Shown: piece after piece, positions 34,481 to 42,649 of the stretch
Numbering within the stretch: position 1 is the stretch's first letter
Layout: every line of letters starts with the position of its first letter
Assembly (NCBI RefSeq): GCF_039543205.1
Contig: NZ_BAABJH010000001.1
Coordinates: 1,426,001 to 1,490,000, forward strand
Length of the DNA stretch: 64,000 nt
From: Flaviramulus_B aquimarinus
GTDB taxonomy: Bacteria; Bacteroidota; Bacteroidia; Flavobacteriales; Flavobacteriaceae
Reading direction: 5' to 3'
Notes under the pieces: generated by a model
What the model was told of the DNA's origin: nothing
Databases searched by the model: none
What the model saw: only the letters and a program-made list of their open reading frames with translations
Position numbers and translations under genes: made by a program

Positions 34481-35608
34481 ATGGATATAACAGAGTATAT
34501 AAAACTCGTTTTTACAGACTACACCCTAAGAACCATAACACTTGGAACCGCCATTCTTGGAGCAGTTACAGGAATGTTAGGCAGCTTTGCGGTATTACGC
34601 AAACAAAGTTTATTAGGCGATGCCATTTCGCATGCCGCTCTTCCAGGAATTGCTATTGCATTTTTAATTACTGGTGCTAAAGACAGCAATGTTTTATTAT
34701 TAGGAGCACTTGTTAGTGGACTTATAGGTACCTTCTGGATTCGAGGTATTATTAGTAAAACGCACTTAAAATCTGATACCGCTCTAGGTTTAATATTGTC
34801 TTTGTTTTTTGGATTTGGAATGCTATTACTAACCTTCATCCAAAAACAACCTAACGCCAACCAAGCTGGTTTAGATAAATATTTATTTGGACAAGCTGCT
34901 ACTTTAGTAGAAAGTGATGTTTGGCTTATGGCCATTGTTACAGGAATCTGCCTTTTTGTATTACTGCTTTTTTGGAAAGAGTTCAAAATTTTATTATTTG
35001 ATGCTGATTACACTAAGACCTTAGGATTCAACACAAAATTTATAGACATTCTAATCACTACATTTATAGTTTTAGCTATCGTTTTAGGGCTTCAAACTGT
35101 AGGTGTTGTACTTATGAGTGCCATGTTATTAGCGCCTGCTGCTGCTGCACGACAATGGACAAACAGCTTAGGTGTTATGGTCTTTTTGGCAGCTGTTTTT
35201 GGTGCGTTTTCTGGCGTTTTTGGCACTGCTATTAGTGCCAGTCAAAATAATTTATCCACTGGTCCTGTTATTGTTATTGTTGCAGGGGTTTTTGTGTTAT
35301 TTTCATTTATATTTTCACCAAGTCGAGGCTTATTATTTAAACAAATTCGTTTTATAAAAAACCGCCGTGATTTACAATTACATAAAACACTGGCGTTTAT
35401 GTATAATATAGCAGAAACACATGACGATATTACACATCCACATGCTATAAAAATCTTAAATAATTTTCAAGGTTATACAAAAAGTACACTTAAAAAATTA
35501 GTAGACAAACATTATGTAACTCTAAACGGAAGCGATTGGAGTTTAACTAACGAAGGTTATAAAATAGCTTCAAATTTGTATAACCAACAATCTGAAAACA
35601 ATGAGTAA
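34481..35608 (+). CDS. Metal ABC permease with C-terminal winged-helix extension (1)
   Basis: A 375-residue permease of the ZnuB/TroC type. About eight transmembrane helices fill residues 10-280, with the conserved LLGDAISHAALPGIAIAF near 45 and GVVLMSAMLLAPAAAARQW near 205. After a basic loop, residues ~300-370 (LHKTLAFMYNIAETHDDITH...YTKSTLKKLVDKHYVTLNG) look like a cytoplasmic winged helix of DtxR/MarR shape. Such tails are not part of the basic permease and might respond to metal or DNA. The gene overlaps the second permease by 8 bp. Confidence 0.9.
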   Translation: MDITEYIKLVFTDYTLRTITLGTAILGAVTGMLGSFAVLRKQSLLGDAISHAALPGIAIAFLITGAKDSNVLLLGALVSGLIGTFWIRGIISKTHLKSDTALGLILSLFFGFGMLLLTFIQKQPNANQAGLDKYLFGQAATLVESDVWLMAIVTGICLFVLLLFWKEFKILLFDADYTKTLGFNTKFIDILITTFIVLAIVLGLQTVGVVLMSAMLLAPAAAARQWTNSLGVMVFLAAVFGAFSGVFGTAISASQNNLSTGPVIVIVAGVFVLFSFIFSPSRGLLFKQIRFIKNRRDLQLHKTLAFMYNIAETHDDITHPHAIKILNNFQGYTKSTLKKLVDKHYVTLNGSDWSLTNEGYKIASNLYNQQSENNE

Positions 35609-36761
35609 CGCCCAAATAGAAATACAGTTTATTGCAAGTATCGTTGCCATAGCCTGTGCTATTCCTGGTACCTTTTTGGTCCTCCGAAAAATGGCTATGA
35701 TTAGCGATGCTATTAGCCATTCTATATTACCTGGAATTGTTATTGGGTTCTTTATAACTCAAGATTTAAACTCACCTTTACTCATAGTATTAGCTGCCAT
35801 AACTGGTATTATAACCGTTATTTTAGTTGAGTACATTCAAAAAACAGGTTTGGTAAAAGAAGATACTGCCATTGGTTTAGTATTTCCTATATTATTTAGT
35901 ATTGGTGTTATTCTTATTGCAAAAAATGCCAACGACGTCCATTTAGATGTCGATGCCGTTTTATTAGGCGAATTAGCTTTCGCCCCTTTTGACAGGCTTC
36001 TTATCTCTGGCATTGATGTTGGTCCAAAATCCTTATGGGTTATTGGCTGTGTTTTAGTCATAACTGTTGGTCTATTATTTGCCTTTTTCAAGGAATTAAA
36101 AGTCAGTACGTTTGATGCTGGCCTAGCGGCCTCATTAGGCTTTTCACCGGCAGTAATTCATTATGGCTTAATGACTGTATCGTCTATTACTACCGTTGGG
36201 GCTTTTGATGCTGTTGGGGCTATTTTGGTAGTTGCTCTAATGATTGCTCCTGCAGCTGCAGCTTACTTACTTACTAATGACTTAAAGCGCATGCTTATTT
36301 ACGCTATATGTTTTGGGGTATTTAGTGCTATTTCTGGATATTGGTTAGCCCATTGGTTAGATGCATCTATTGCGGGCTCAATAACAACCATGTTAGGTTT
36401 ACTATTTTTAGCCATTTATTTATTTGCCCCAAACAAAGGTGTTATTGCTGTTTTATACAGAGAAAAACAACAGCGTACCGAAGTATCTTTATTAACTTTT
36501 CTATTGCATTTAAAAAACCATACCGAGAAAAGTGAACGCCATGTAAATCATCTTAACGAACATATAAATTGGCAAAAAGTACGCTCAAAAACCGTTTTAG
36601 AATTAGCACTTAAAAACAATATGATTTCTATTGAAAAAAATATTGTTTCATTAACAAAAAAAGGTAATGATTTTACCTCACAGGCTATAGATTATATAAT
36701 TACCAATGAAGATAGTAAGATTGAACATATGAAGGAGGACTTCTTTTTGTTTAGAGGATAA
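35601..36761 (+). CDS. Metal ABC permease with C-terminal winged-helix extension (2)
   Basis: A 386-residue second permease, paralogous to the first. Conserved motifs are MISDAISHSILPGIVIGF (near 35) and GAILVVALMIAPAAAAYLL (near 215). Residues ~300-380 (LLTFLLHLKNHTEKSERHVNHL...VLELALKNNMISIEKNIVSLTKKG) again resemble a winged helix. The two permeases probably form a heterodimeric channel for Mn, Zn or Fe. A REP-like repeat begins one base after its stop codon. Confidence 0.9.
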   Translation: MSNAQIEIQFIASIVAIACAIPGTFLVLRKMAMISDAISHSILPGIVIGFFITQDLNSPLLIVLAAITGIITVILVEYIQKTGLVKEDTAIGLVFPILFSIGVILIAKNANDVHLDVDAVLLGELAFAPFDRLLISGIDVGPKSLWVIGCVLVITVGLLFAFFKELKVSTFDAGLAASLGFSPAVIHYGLMTVSSITTVGAFDAVGAILVVALMIAPAAAAYLLTNDLKRMLIYAICFGVFSAISGYWLAHWLDASIAGSITTMLGLLFLAIYLFAPNKGVIAVLYREKQQRTEVSLLTFLLHLKNHTEKSERHVNHLNEHINWQKVRSKTVLELALKNNMISIEKNIVSLTKKGNDFTSQAIDYIITNEDSKIEHMKEDFFLFRG

Positions 36762-36762
36762 G

Positions 36763-36870
36763 TGTCATTCAGAGCAAAGCAAAGAATCTAAAAACATAAA
36801 CTAATGAACATGTTATATAGTATATCTAGAGTTTTTGAGATTCTTCAGTCGTTCCTCCTTCTGAATGACA
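36763..36870. repeat. REP-like inverted repeat, copy A
   Basis: Left arm TGTCATTCAGAGCAAAGCAA (continuing AGAATC, 36763-36789) and right arm beginning AGATTCTTCAGTCGTTCC and ending CTTCTGAATGACA (36838-36870) are imperfect complements. The same two arms recur at copies B and C. It starts one base after the permease stop. Confidence 0.85.
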
Positions 36871-36890
36871 TTAAGGTTTAAAAGGGCTTT

Positions 36891-37284
36891 TGTCATTCAG
36901 AGCGGAGCGAAGAATCTCTTTAATATAAGTTTACTAAATTGAGAGTGTGAAAACAATTGGCAATCATAACTATTACGTTTATATCTTGACTAATAAGAAA
37001 AAAACTGTTCTATATACTGGTATTACTAACAATTTAAAGGAACGTTATATTTTCATAATAATCCAACGGCGTTCTCTAAAGCATTCACAACTCGATATAG
37101 ATGTTATTATTTGATTTTTCATGAACATTTCTTTGAGGTTAAAGATGCCATAACACGAGAAAAACAGATTAAAGGATGGAGTAGAGCTAAAAAAGAAAAC
37201 TTGATAAACAGTTTTAATCCTAATTGGAGGTTTTTAAATGATGATATTTAGAGATTCTTCAGTTGTTCCTCCTTCTGAATGACA
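36891..37284. mobile_element. REP-like inverted repeat enclosing a GIY-YIG pseudogene, copy B
   Basis: Left arm 36891-36917 and right arm 37251-37284 carry the same sequences as copies A and C but stand 330 bp apart, and the space between them is filled by a decayed GIY-YIG gene. The whole looks like a small mobile unit with terminal inverted repeats. The other copies would then be its minimal, gene-less form. Confidence 0.6.
36947..37251 (+). pseudogene. GIY-YIG nuclease gene, frameshifted
   Basis: Translated from a GTG at 36947 the sequence gives NHNYYVYILTNKKKTVLYTG then ITNNLKER, the start of a GIY-YIG domain, and then leaves frame near 37045. In another frame it resumes as HNNPTAFSKAFTTRYRCYYL, EHFFEVKDAITREKQIKGW and NSFNPNWRFLNDDI, ending at TAG 37249-37251. 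This is a typical UPF0213-like protein broken by a small deletion; a good ATG is also missing. It lies between the two REP arms of copy B. Confidence 0.85.
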
Positions 37285-37305
37285 AAAATTTTTATTTTAG
37301 CTTTT

Positions 37306-37665
37306 ATGGCAACACACAACGAACTTGGTAAAAAAGGCGAACAACTAGCAGTTGATTTTCTATTAAAAAACGGTTATGATATTAGAGAGCGCAATTATCG
37401 ATTCGATAAAGCCGAAGTAGATATCATAGCTCAAAAAAATGATGTTCTTGCCATTATTGAAGTAAAAACCCGTTCAACGATTGATTTCGGAAACCCTCAA
37501 GATTTTGTAAAACCAAAACAAATTCAGCGTTTAGTAAAAGCGGTTGATGAATATGTAAATGTAAACGAATTAAATATTGAAGTACGCTTTGATATTATAG
37601 CGATTGTAAAAGAAGGAAGCGACTTTAATATTGAACATTTAAAAAATGCCTTTTATCATTTTTAA
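37306..37665 (+). CDS. yraN: YraN/UPF0102 family endonuclease-like protein
   Basis: A 119-residue protein from the ATG at 37306 (MATHNELGKKGEQLAVDFLL). The upstream frame extends to 37279 only because it reads into the adjacent REP repeat. The core shows a PD-(D/E)XK-like arrangement: KAEVDIIAQ (Asp near 44) and AIIEVKTR (Glu-Val-Lys near 57). YraN is a widely conserved small protein of uncertain role, probably in DNA handling. A REP-like repeat follows one base after its stop. Confidence 0.9.
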   Translation: MATHNELGKKGEQLAVDFLLKNGYDIRERNYRFDKAEVDIIAQKNDVLAIIEVKTRSTIDFGNPQDFVKPKQIQRLVKAVDEYVNVNELNIEVRFDIIAIVKEGSDFNIEHLKNAFYHF

Positions 37666-37666
37666 T

Positions 37667-37749
37667 TGTCATTCAGAGCGAAGCGAAGAATCTAAAAGAA
37701 AATACAAGTAGAAAAAAGATTCTTCAGTCGTTCCTCCTTCTGAATAACA
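37667..37749. repeat. REP-like inverted repeat, copy C
   Basis: Left arm TGTCATTCAGAGCGAAGCGA (37667 on) and right arm from AGATTCTTCAGTCGTTCCTC to CTGAATAACA (to 37749) lie between the ends of the convergent genes yraN and the thioredoxin-like gene, where the fold could act as a bidirectional terminator. Confidence 0.85.
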
Positions 37750-37762
37750 AATTATTCTTCTT

Positions 37763-39088
37763 CTACTTCAAAAAAAGCTTTAACTCTTCAATATTTTCTG
37801 GTTTTGAAATAATTTTTTTGTCCTTATCTAAAACAAAATACGTTGGTGTAGCTGTTACACCATAAGCATCGCCAATTTCATTATCCCATTTTCCCTCACC
37901 ATAAACATGTATAAAGTTTGGATAACTATAAGTTAAGTCTTTCCACTTATAGGACTCGTCTTCTAACCCAACAGCAACAACTTGAATTAAGTCTTTTTCT
38001 TTTGACTGAACAAAGGCTTTTAACTGTGGGATTTCATCCAAACAATGCGAACAACCACTACTCCAAAACACAACAACATAGTTTTCAGCGCCTTGCAACT
38101 GACTTAATTTTTTAGTAACCAGTTTATCGTTTTCCTTTATTTCTAAATCAAAATCTGGAGCTTCATTGCCTCTAGAAATATTTTTATACAGTATTAATGC
38201 ATGTAAAAGCTCTTGATCATTTAAAGACACTGCTATATCCATTAAGTAGTTTTCTGCAATATAATTGGCAACAGATTCAAATCCTAAATCGGCCATTTGT
38301 TGCCATAAATCAAATAGTAAAATGCGTTTAACTTCGTTTGGCGCATTTTCCATAGCGGTATAAACTACATCAATATTTTTCTTATAATTGGCAACGTCAT
38401 TTTTAGATTCAGAAGACATTCCAAACACATAATTTAGCATTTTCTCTTCTAAAAAACTAGAGCTTTGGAGTGTTTGGTTATTAAAATCCACATAATCAAA
38501 ATAATGTGTTTTTAAATTATTAATATAGGTTTCAACATCTTCAACCTGTTCTGGAATGTATGGCTTATTGGCCTTAATAAATTCTAGCGCTAAAGATGCT
38601 TTCGCGGCTTCTTCAAAGTTTAATTGGGTGTCGCGTTGCGTTTTATAGATTACTTTTAATGCGGTAGTATCCTTACTCTCTTGACTAAAATAATTACCAA
38701 TACTTTGGGTTACCATAGACATGCTATTGGTGTATGCTGCCAATAATTTATTTTCAGCAGATTTTTTAAAGGCTACTCCAGTTTCAGAATTAAAGCTAAG
38801 TTCAATATCCTCTTTTCCGTTGTAAATAATATCAAAATTATAATCTTCTTGAGGTACCGCATAAACCAATCTATAGATGCCTTTTGTTGCTGTAGAATCT
38901 AATTGAAACTCAAAGCGTCCATCGGCCTTTATTTCCGCATTGGATATATAATCTGATATGGTAGGCGTTACTTTATATAATAAGGCAATGTTATAGTTTT
39001 TAGCAGGAGAAAAGACACCTTTGATACTATGCTGTGCCGCAAGTAATCCAGGACATAAAACTGTTATAAATAATAAGCGTTTAAACAT
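37763..39088 (-). CDS. Periplasmic TlpA/DUF4369-type thioredoxin-like protein
   Basis: A 441-residue exported protein. The signal peptide MFKRLLFITVLCPGLLAAQ is followed by a DUF4369-like beta domain (~20-130) and a helical middle. The C-terminal thioredoxin domain has the active site CSHC in VVFWSSGCSHCLDEIP (near 347) and the cis-Pro region ATPTYFVLD near 420. Proteins of this layout act in periplasmic thiol reduction in Bacteroidota. It stands alone and converges with yraN. Confidence 0.85.
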   Translation of the reverse strand: MFKRLLFITVLCPGLLAAQHSIKGVFSPAKNYNIALLYKVTPTISDYISNAEIKADGRFEFQLDSTATKGIYRLVYAVPQEDYNFDIIYNGKEDIELSFNSETGVAFKKSAENKLLAAYTNSMSMVTQSIGNYFSQESKDTTALKVIYKTQRDTQLNFEEAAKASLALEFIKANKPYIPEQVEDVETYINNLKTHYFDYVDFNNQTLQSSSFLEEKMLNYVFGMSSESKNDVANYKKNIDVVYTAMENAPNEVKRILLFDLWQQMADLGFESVANYIAENYLMDIAVSLNDQELLHALILYKNISRGNEAPDFDLEIKENDKLVTKKLSQLQGAENYVVVFWSSGCSHCLDEIPQLKAFVQSKEKDLIQVVAVGLEDESYKWKDLTYSYPNFIHVYGEGKWDNEIGDAYGVTATPTYFVLDKDKKIISKPENIEELKLFLK

Positions 39089-39119
39089 TGTGATGTGTTT
39101 ATTTTTAAAAAAACAATAA

Positions 39120-42100
39120 TTAAGCCATAATAGGCTGTAAAGCGTTTAATACTTGTTTTACCGTTTTTATGTTATCAAAGGTAAGCATTAAACGCAATCC
39201 GTTTCGAGTTTGCTTTTCTTTCATTTTACATGTACTTGCATGTGTTTGAACAAACTGCAATACTTTTGTAAAATTAGAGCTTTGATAAAAGCTACTTTGT
39301 TGGTCGTTAATAAAATAGCCTATGAGCTTGCCTTGTTTCATAATAATTTTCTCAAAACCTATTTTAGTAGCCAACCACTTTATTTGGACACTATTTAATA
39401 AATCGGTCACTTGTTTTGGCAATTCCCCAAAACGATCAATTAATTCAGCTTCAAATTTATCTAATTCTGCTGCGTTTTTTAAATTATTAAGTTGTGTGTA
39501 CAAATTTAATCGTTCTGCAATATTGTTCACATAACTATCTGGAAAAAGCAGTTCAAAATCGGTATCAATCGTTACATCTTTTACATAAACTTTGTCTTCA
39601 CTTGACTCGTTATACAAGTCTTTAAACTCATTTTCTTTGAGTTCTTCAATAGCTTCATTTAGTATTTTCTGGTAGGTATCGAAACCTATTTCATTTATAA
39701 ATCCACTTTGCTCGCCACCTAATAAATCGCCTGCGCCACGGATTTCTAAATCTTTCATAGCTATATTAAAACCACTACCTAATTCTGTAAATTGCTCTAA
39801 AGCAGTAATTCGTTTTCTGGCATCATCAGTCATAGCCGAATATTCTGGTGTTATAAAATAGCAGAATGCTTTTTTATTACTTCGTCCTACACGACCACGC
39901 ATTTGGTGTAAATCGCTCAGTCCAAAATTATTGGCATTATTAATAAAAATAGTATTGGCGTTTGGTACATCCAGTCCACTTTCTACAATCGTAGTACTTA
40001 CTAAAACATCAAAAGCGCCATCCATAAATTGTAGCATGAGCTGTTCCAGTTTTTTACCTTCCATTTGCCCGTGGCCAATACCAATTTTAGCATCGGGTAC
40101 TAACCGTTGAATCATTCCAGCCACTTCTTTAATATTTTCAATTCGATTATGAATAAAGAAGATTTGCCCTCCACGTGCTATTTCATAACTTACGGCATCG
40201 CGAATCGTTTCTTCGTTAAATCGAATAACATGGCTTTCTATGGGGTATCGGTTTGGAGGTGGCGTTGTAATCACCGATAAATCTCGAGCAGCCATTAGGC
40301 TAAACTGAAGCGTTCTAGGAATTGGTGTTGCCGTTAGTGTTAACACATCCACATTATCTTTTAACGTTTTAAGTTTTTCTTTTACAGCAACTCCAAACTT
40401 TTGTTCTTCATCTACAATTAAAAGTCCTAAATCTTTAAACTTTACATTTTTATTGACCAGTTGATGTGTTCCAATAATAATATCAACTTGCCCTTGTTCT
40501 AAACCTTCCAAAGTTTCACGTTTTTCTTTAGCAGTTCTAAATCGATTGACGTAATCTACTGTAATAGGGAAATCTTTTAAGCGTTCTTTGAATGTTCTTG
40601 AATGCTGATACGCCAAAATGGTGGTTGGCACTAAAACAGCCACTTGTTTACCATTATCTACAGCTTTAAATGCTGCACGTATGGCCACTTCGGTTTTACC
40701 AAACCCAACATCTCCACAAATTAAACGGTCCATAGGACGTTCGCTTTCCATATCCATTTTAATATCCGCTGTTGCTGTACTTTGGTCTGGGGTGTCTTCG
40801 TAAATAAAAGAAGCCTCCAACTCATGCTGCATATAACTATCGGGGTTGTATTGATAGCCTTTTTCGGTTTTACGTTTGGCGTAAAGTTTTATTAAGTTAA
40901 ATGCTACGTGTTTTACACGGGCTTTTGTTTTTTGTTTTAGGGTTTTCCAAGCTTTACTACCCAATTTATAAACCTTGGGAGGCTTTCCATCTTTACCATT
41001 AAACTTAGTGATTTTATGTAGCGAATGAATGCTTAAATACAAGACATCGCGTTCCCCATAAACTAACTTAATGGCTTCTTGCTTTTTGCCTTCTACATCA
41101 ATCTTTTGAAGCCCTCCAAAACGACCAATACCATGGTCGATATGGGTAACATAATCACCGATATCTAAATTAGTAAGCTCTTTTAAGGTAATGGCTTGCT
41201 TTTTGGCATAACCGTTTTTAAGATGGAACTTATGGTAGCGCTCAAAGATTTGATGATCCGTATAACATACTGTTTTAGTGTCATGGTCTATAAAACCTTG
41301 ATGTAATGAGAGTACAATAGTTTTATAATGCACTTCGCCATCAACATCTTCAAAAATATCATGAAACCGTTTAGCTTGTTGCTCACTCACACAAGCTATA
41401 TAGTTGGTATAGCCTTTATTATGATTGGTGTTTAAATCGTCTATTAACAGATTAAACTGCTTATTGAAAGATGGTTGTGGGGTTGTGGTGAAAGTTATTT
41501 CGTTATATCGAGAAAAAGAGTCTTCGCTTTGCTCTGAATGACAAAAGACACTTTGTGTCCCAAACTCAATAATTGAAAAATCAAGTAGTTGTTTTTTTAG
41601 TAACGAAGCATTACAAAACAATTCCTGAGGTTCTGCATGTTTTATATCTATTGAAAGTGCTTTAAAAGCCTCTTCTGCTTTAGCATAAAAATCATCAATT
41701 CTTGAAAACAGCAAATCGGCATTTTTTAAACAGACTACTGTTTTTTGAGCCATGTATTTAAGAAAACTTTGTCGACTTTCCTGTAATAACTTATTCGCAA
41801 CATTGGGAATAATATTGATTTTTTTTATCTGCTCGATGGATAGTTGCGTTTCCACATCAAACGTTCTGATACTATCTACCTCATCGCCAAAAAATTCAAT
41901 ACGATAGGGTTCATCATGCGAAAACGAAAACACATCTACAATACCACCTCGCACTGAAAACTCTCCAGGTTCGGTAACAAAATCGACACGTTTGAATTGG
42001 TATTCAAACAAGACCTCATTTACAAAATCGATAGACAAATTATCATTTACACCAACTTTTAGGGTATTACGTTCTAACTCTTTTCTGGTAACCACCTGCT

Positions 42101-42488
42101 CAAAAAGCGCATCAGGGTAGGTCACTATAATGGCTGGTTTTTTTTGCGAATTGATACGATTTAAAACCTCAGCTCGCAATAATACATTGGCATTATCGGT
42201 TTCTTCAATGTCGTATGGTCTTCTGTAACTTCCTGGATAGAACAACACATCTTTATCATTTAGTAGTTGTTCTAAATCATTTAGATAATGTGCTGCTTCT
42301 TCTTTATCGTTAAAAACGAGTAAAAAAGGTTTTTCTGCTTGTTTAAAAACACTCGATATTACAAAGGAAAATGAGGAACCAACTAGTCCTTTTAAATGTG
42401 TTTTATTTTGAGTTTGGTCAATAGCAGCTTGCAGATTTTGCGTTTGCAAAGTCTGTAAATAGGTTTGAGAGATATGGGTTTTACTCAC
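39120..42488 (-). CDS. mfd: Transcription-repair coupling factor Mfd
   Basis: A 1122-residue Mfd. The UvrB-like N-terminal region (~1-300), RNA-polymerase-interaction domain (GDYVTHIDHGIGRFGG, ~445), Walker A GDVGFGKTE near 590, DEEQ box near 691, and RecG-like motif QMRGRVGRS near 865 are all present, with the C-terminal D7 domain. Mfd removes stalled RNA polymerase and recruits UvrA. Residues about 316-325 (CHSEQSEDSF) are encoded by one arm of the REP-like repeat found elsewhere in this window; the frame is kept. Confidence 0.95.
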   Translation of the reverse strand: MSKTHISQTYLQTLQTQNLQAAIDQTQNKTHLKGLVGSSFSFVISSVFKQAEKPFLLVFNDKEEAAHYLNDLEQLLNDKDVLFYPGSYRRPYDIEETDNANVLLRAEVLNRINSQKKPAIIVTYPDALFEQVVTRKELERNTLKVGVNDNLSIDFVNEVLFEYQFKRVDFVTEPGEFSVRGGIVDVFSFSHDEPYRIEFFGDEVDSIRTFDVETQLSIEQIKKINIIPNVANKLLQESRQSFLKYMAQKTVVCLKNADLLFSRIDDFYAKAEEAFKALSIDIKHAEPQELFCNASLLKKQLLDFSIIEFGTQSVFCHSEQSEDSFSRYNEITFTTTPQPSFNKQFNLLIDDLNTNHNKGYTNYIACVSEQQAKRFHDIFEDVDGEVHYKTIVLSLHQGFIDHDTKTVCYTDHQIFERYHKFHLKNGYAKKQAITLKELTNLDIGDYVTHIDHGIGRFGGLQKIDVEGKKQEAIKLVYGERDVLYLSIHSLHKITKFNGKDGKPPKVYKLGSKAWKTLKQKTKARVKHVAFNLIKLYAKRKTEKGYQYNPDSYMQHELEASFIYEDTPDQSTATADIKMDMESERPMDRLICGDVGFGKTEVAIRAAFKAVDNGKQVAVLVPTTILAYQHSRTFKERLKDFPITVDYVNRFRTAKEKRETLEGLEQGQVDIIIGTHQLVNKNVKFKDLGLLIVDEEQKFGVAVKEKLKTLKDNVDVLTLTATPIPRTLQFSLMAARDLSVITTPPPNRYPIESHVIRFNEETIRDAVSYEIARGGQIFFIHNRIENIKEVAGMIQRLVPDAKIGIGHGQMEGKKLEQLMLQFMDGAFDVLVSTTIVESGLDVPNANTIFINNANNFGLSDLHQMRGRVGRSNKKAFCYFITPEYSAMTDDARKRITALEQFTELGSGFNIAMKDLEIRGAGDLLGGEQSGFINEIGFDTYQKILNEAIEELKENEFKDLYNESSEDKVYVKDVTIDTDFELLFPDSYVNNIAERLNLYTQLNNLKNAAELDKFEAELIDRFGELPKQVTDLLNSVQIKWLATKIGFEKIIMKQGKLIGYFINDQQSSFYQSSNFTKVLQFVQTHASTCKMKEKQTRNGLRLMLTFDNIKTVKQVLNALQPIMA
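41518..41543. repeat. REP arm inserted in frame within mfd
   Basis: GAGTCTTCGCTTTGCTCTGA followed by ATGACA matches the complement of the left REP arm (copies A-C) at nearly every base. It lies inside the mfd reading frame, in the variable N-terminal part, and adds a short peptide without a frameshift. Confidence 0.8.
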
Positions 42489-42649
42489 CTAAAAAATTTT
42501 TCGTGTGTAAATATACGGTTTCGGATTATTTCTATAACTTTTTCAATGAAACTATTTATAATTTATACTTCGTATTAATACTAAAACCTTTACAACTATA
42601 TTCATTTAATTGATTAAATTAGTTTATTATAATCGGACTACTATTTTTC

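Noticed and set aside
34519..34986. Antisense open frame of 155 codons opposite the first permease
   Set aside because: It is a shadow of the permease frame with no start context and no recognisable product.
36947..37251. Functional GIY-YIG gene in REP copy B
   Set aside because: The domain changes frame near 37045 and no good start codon is present.
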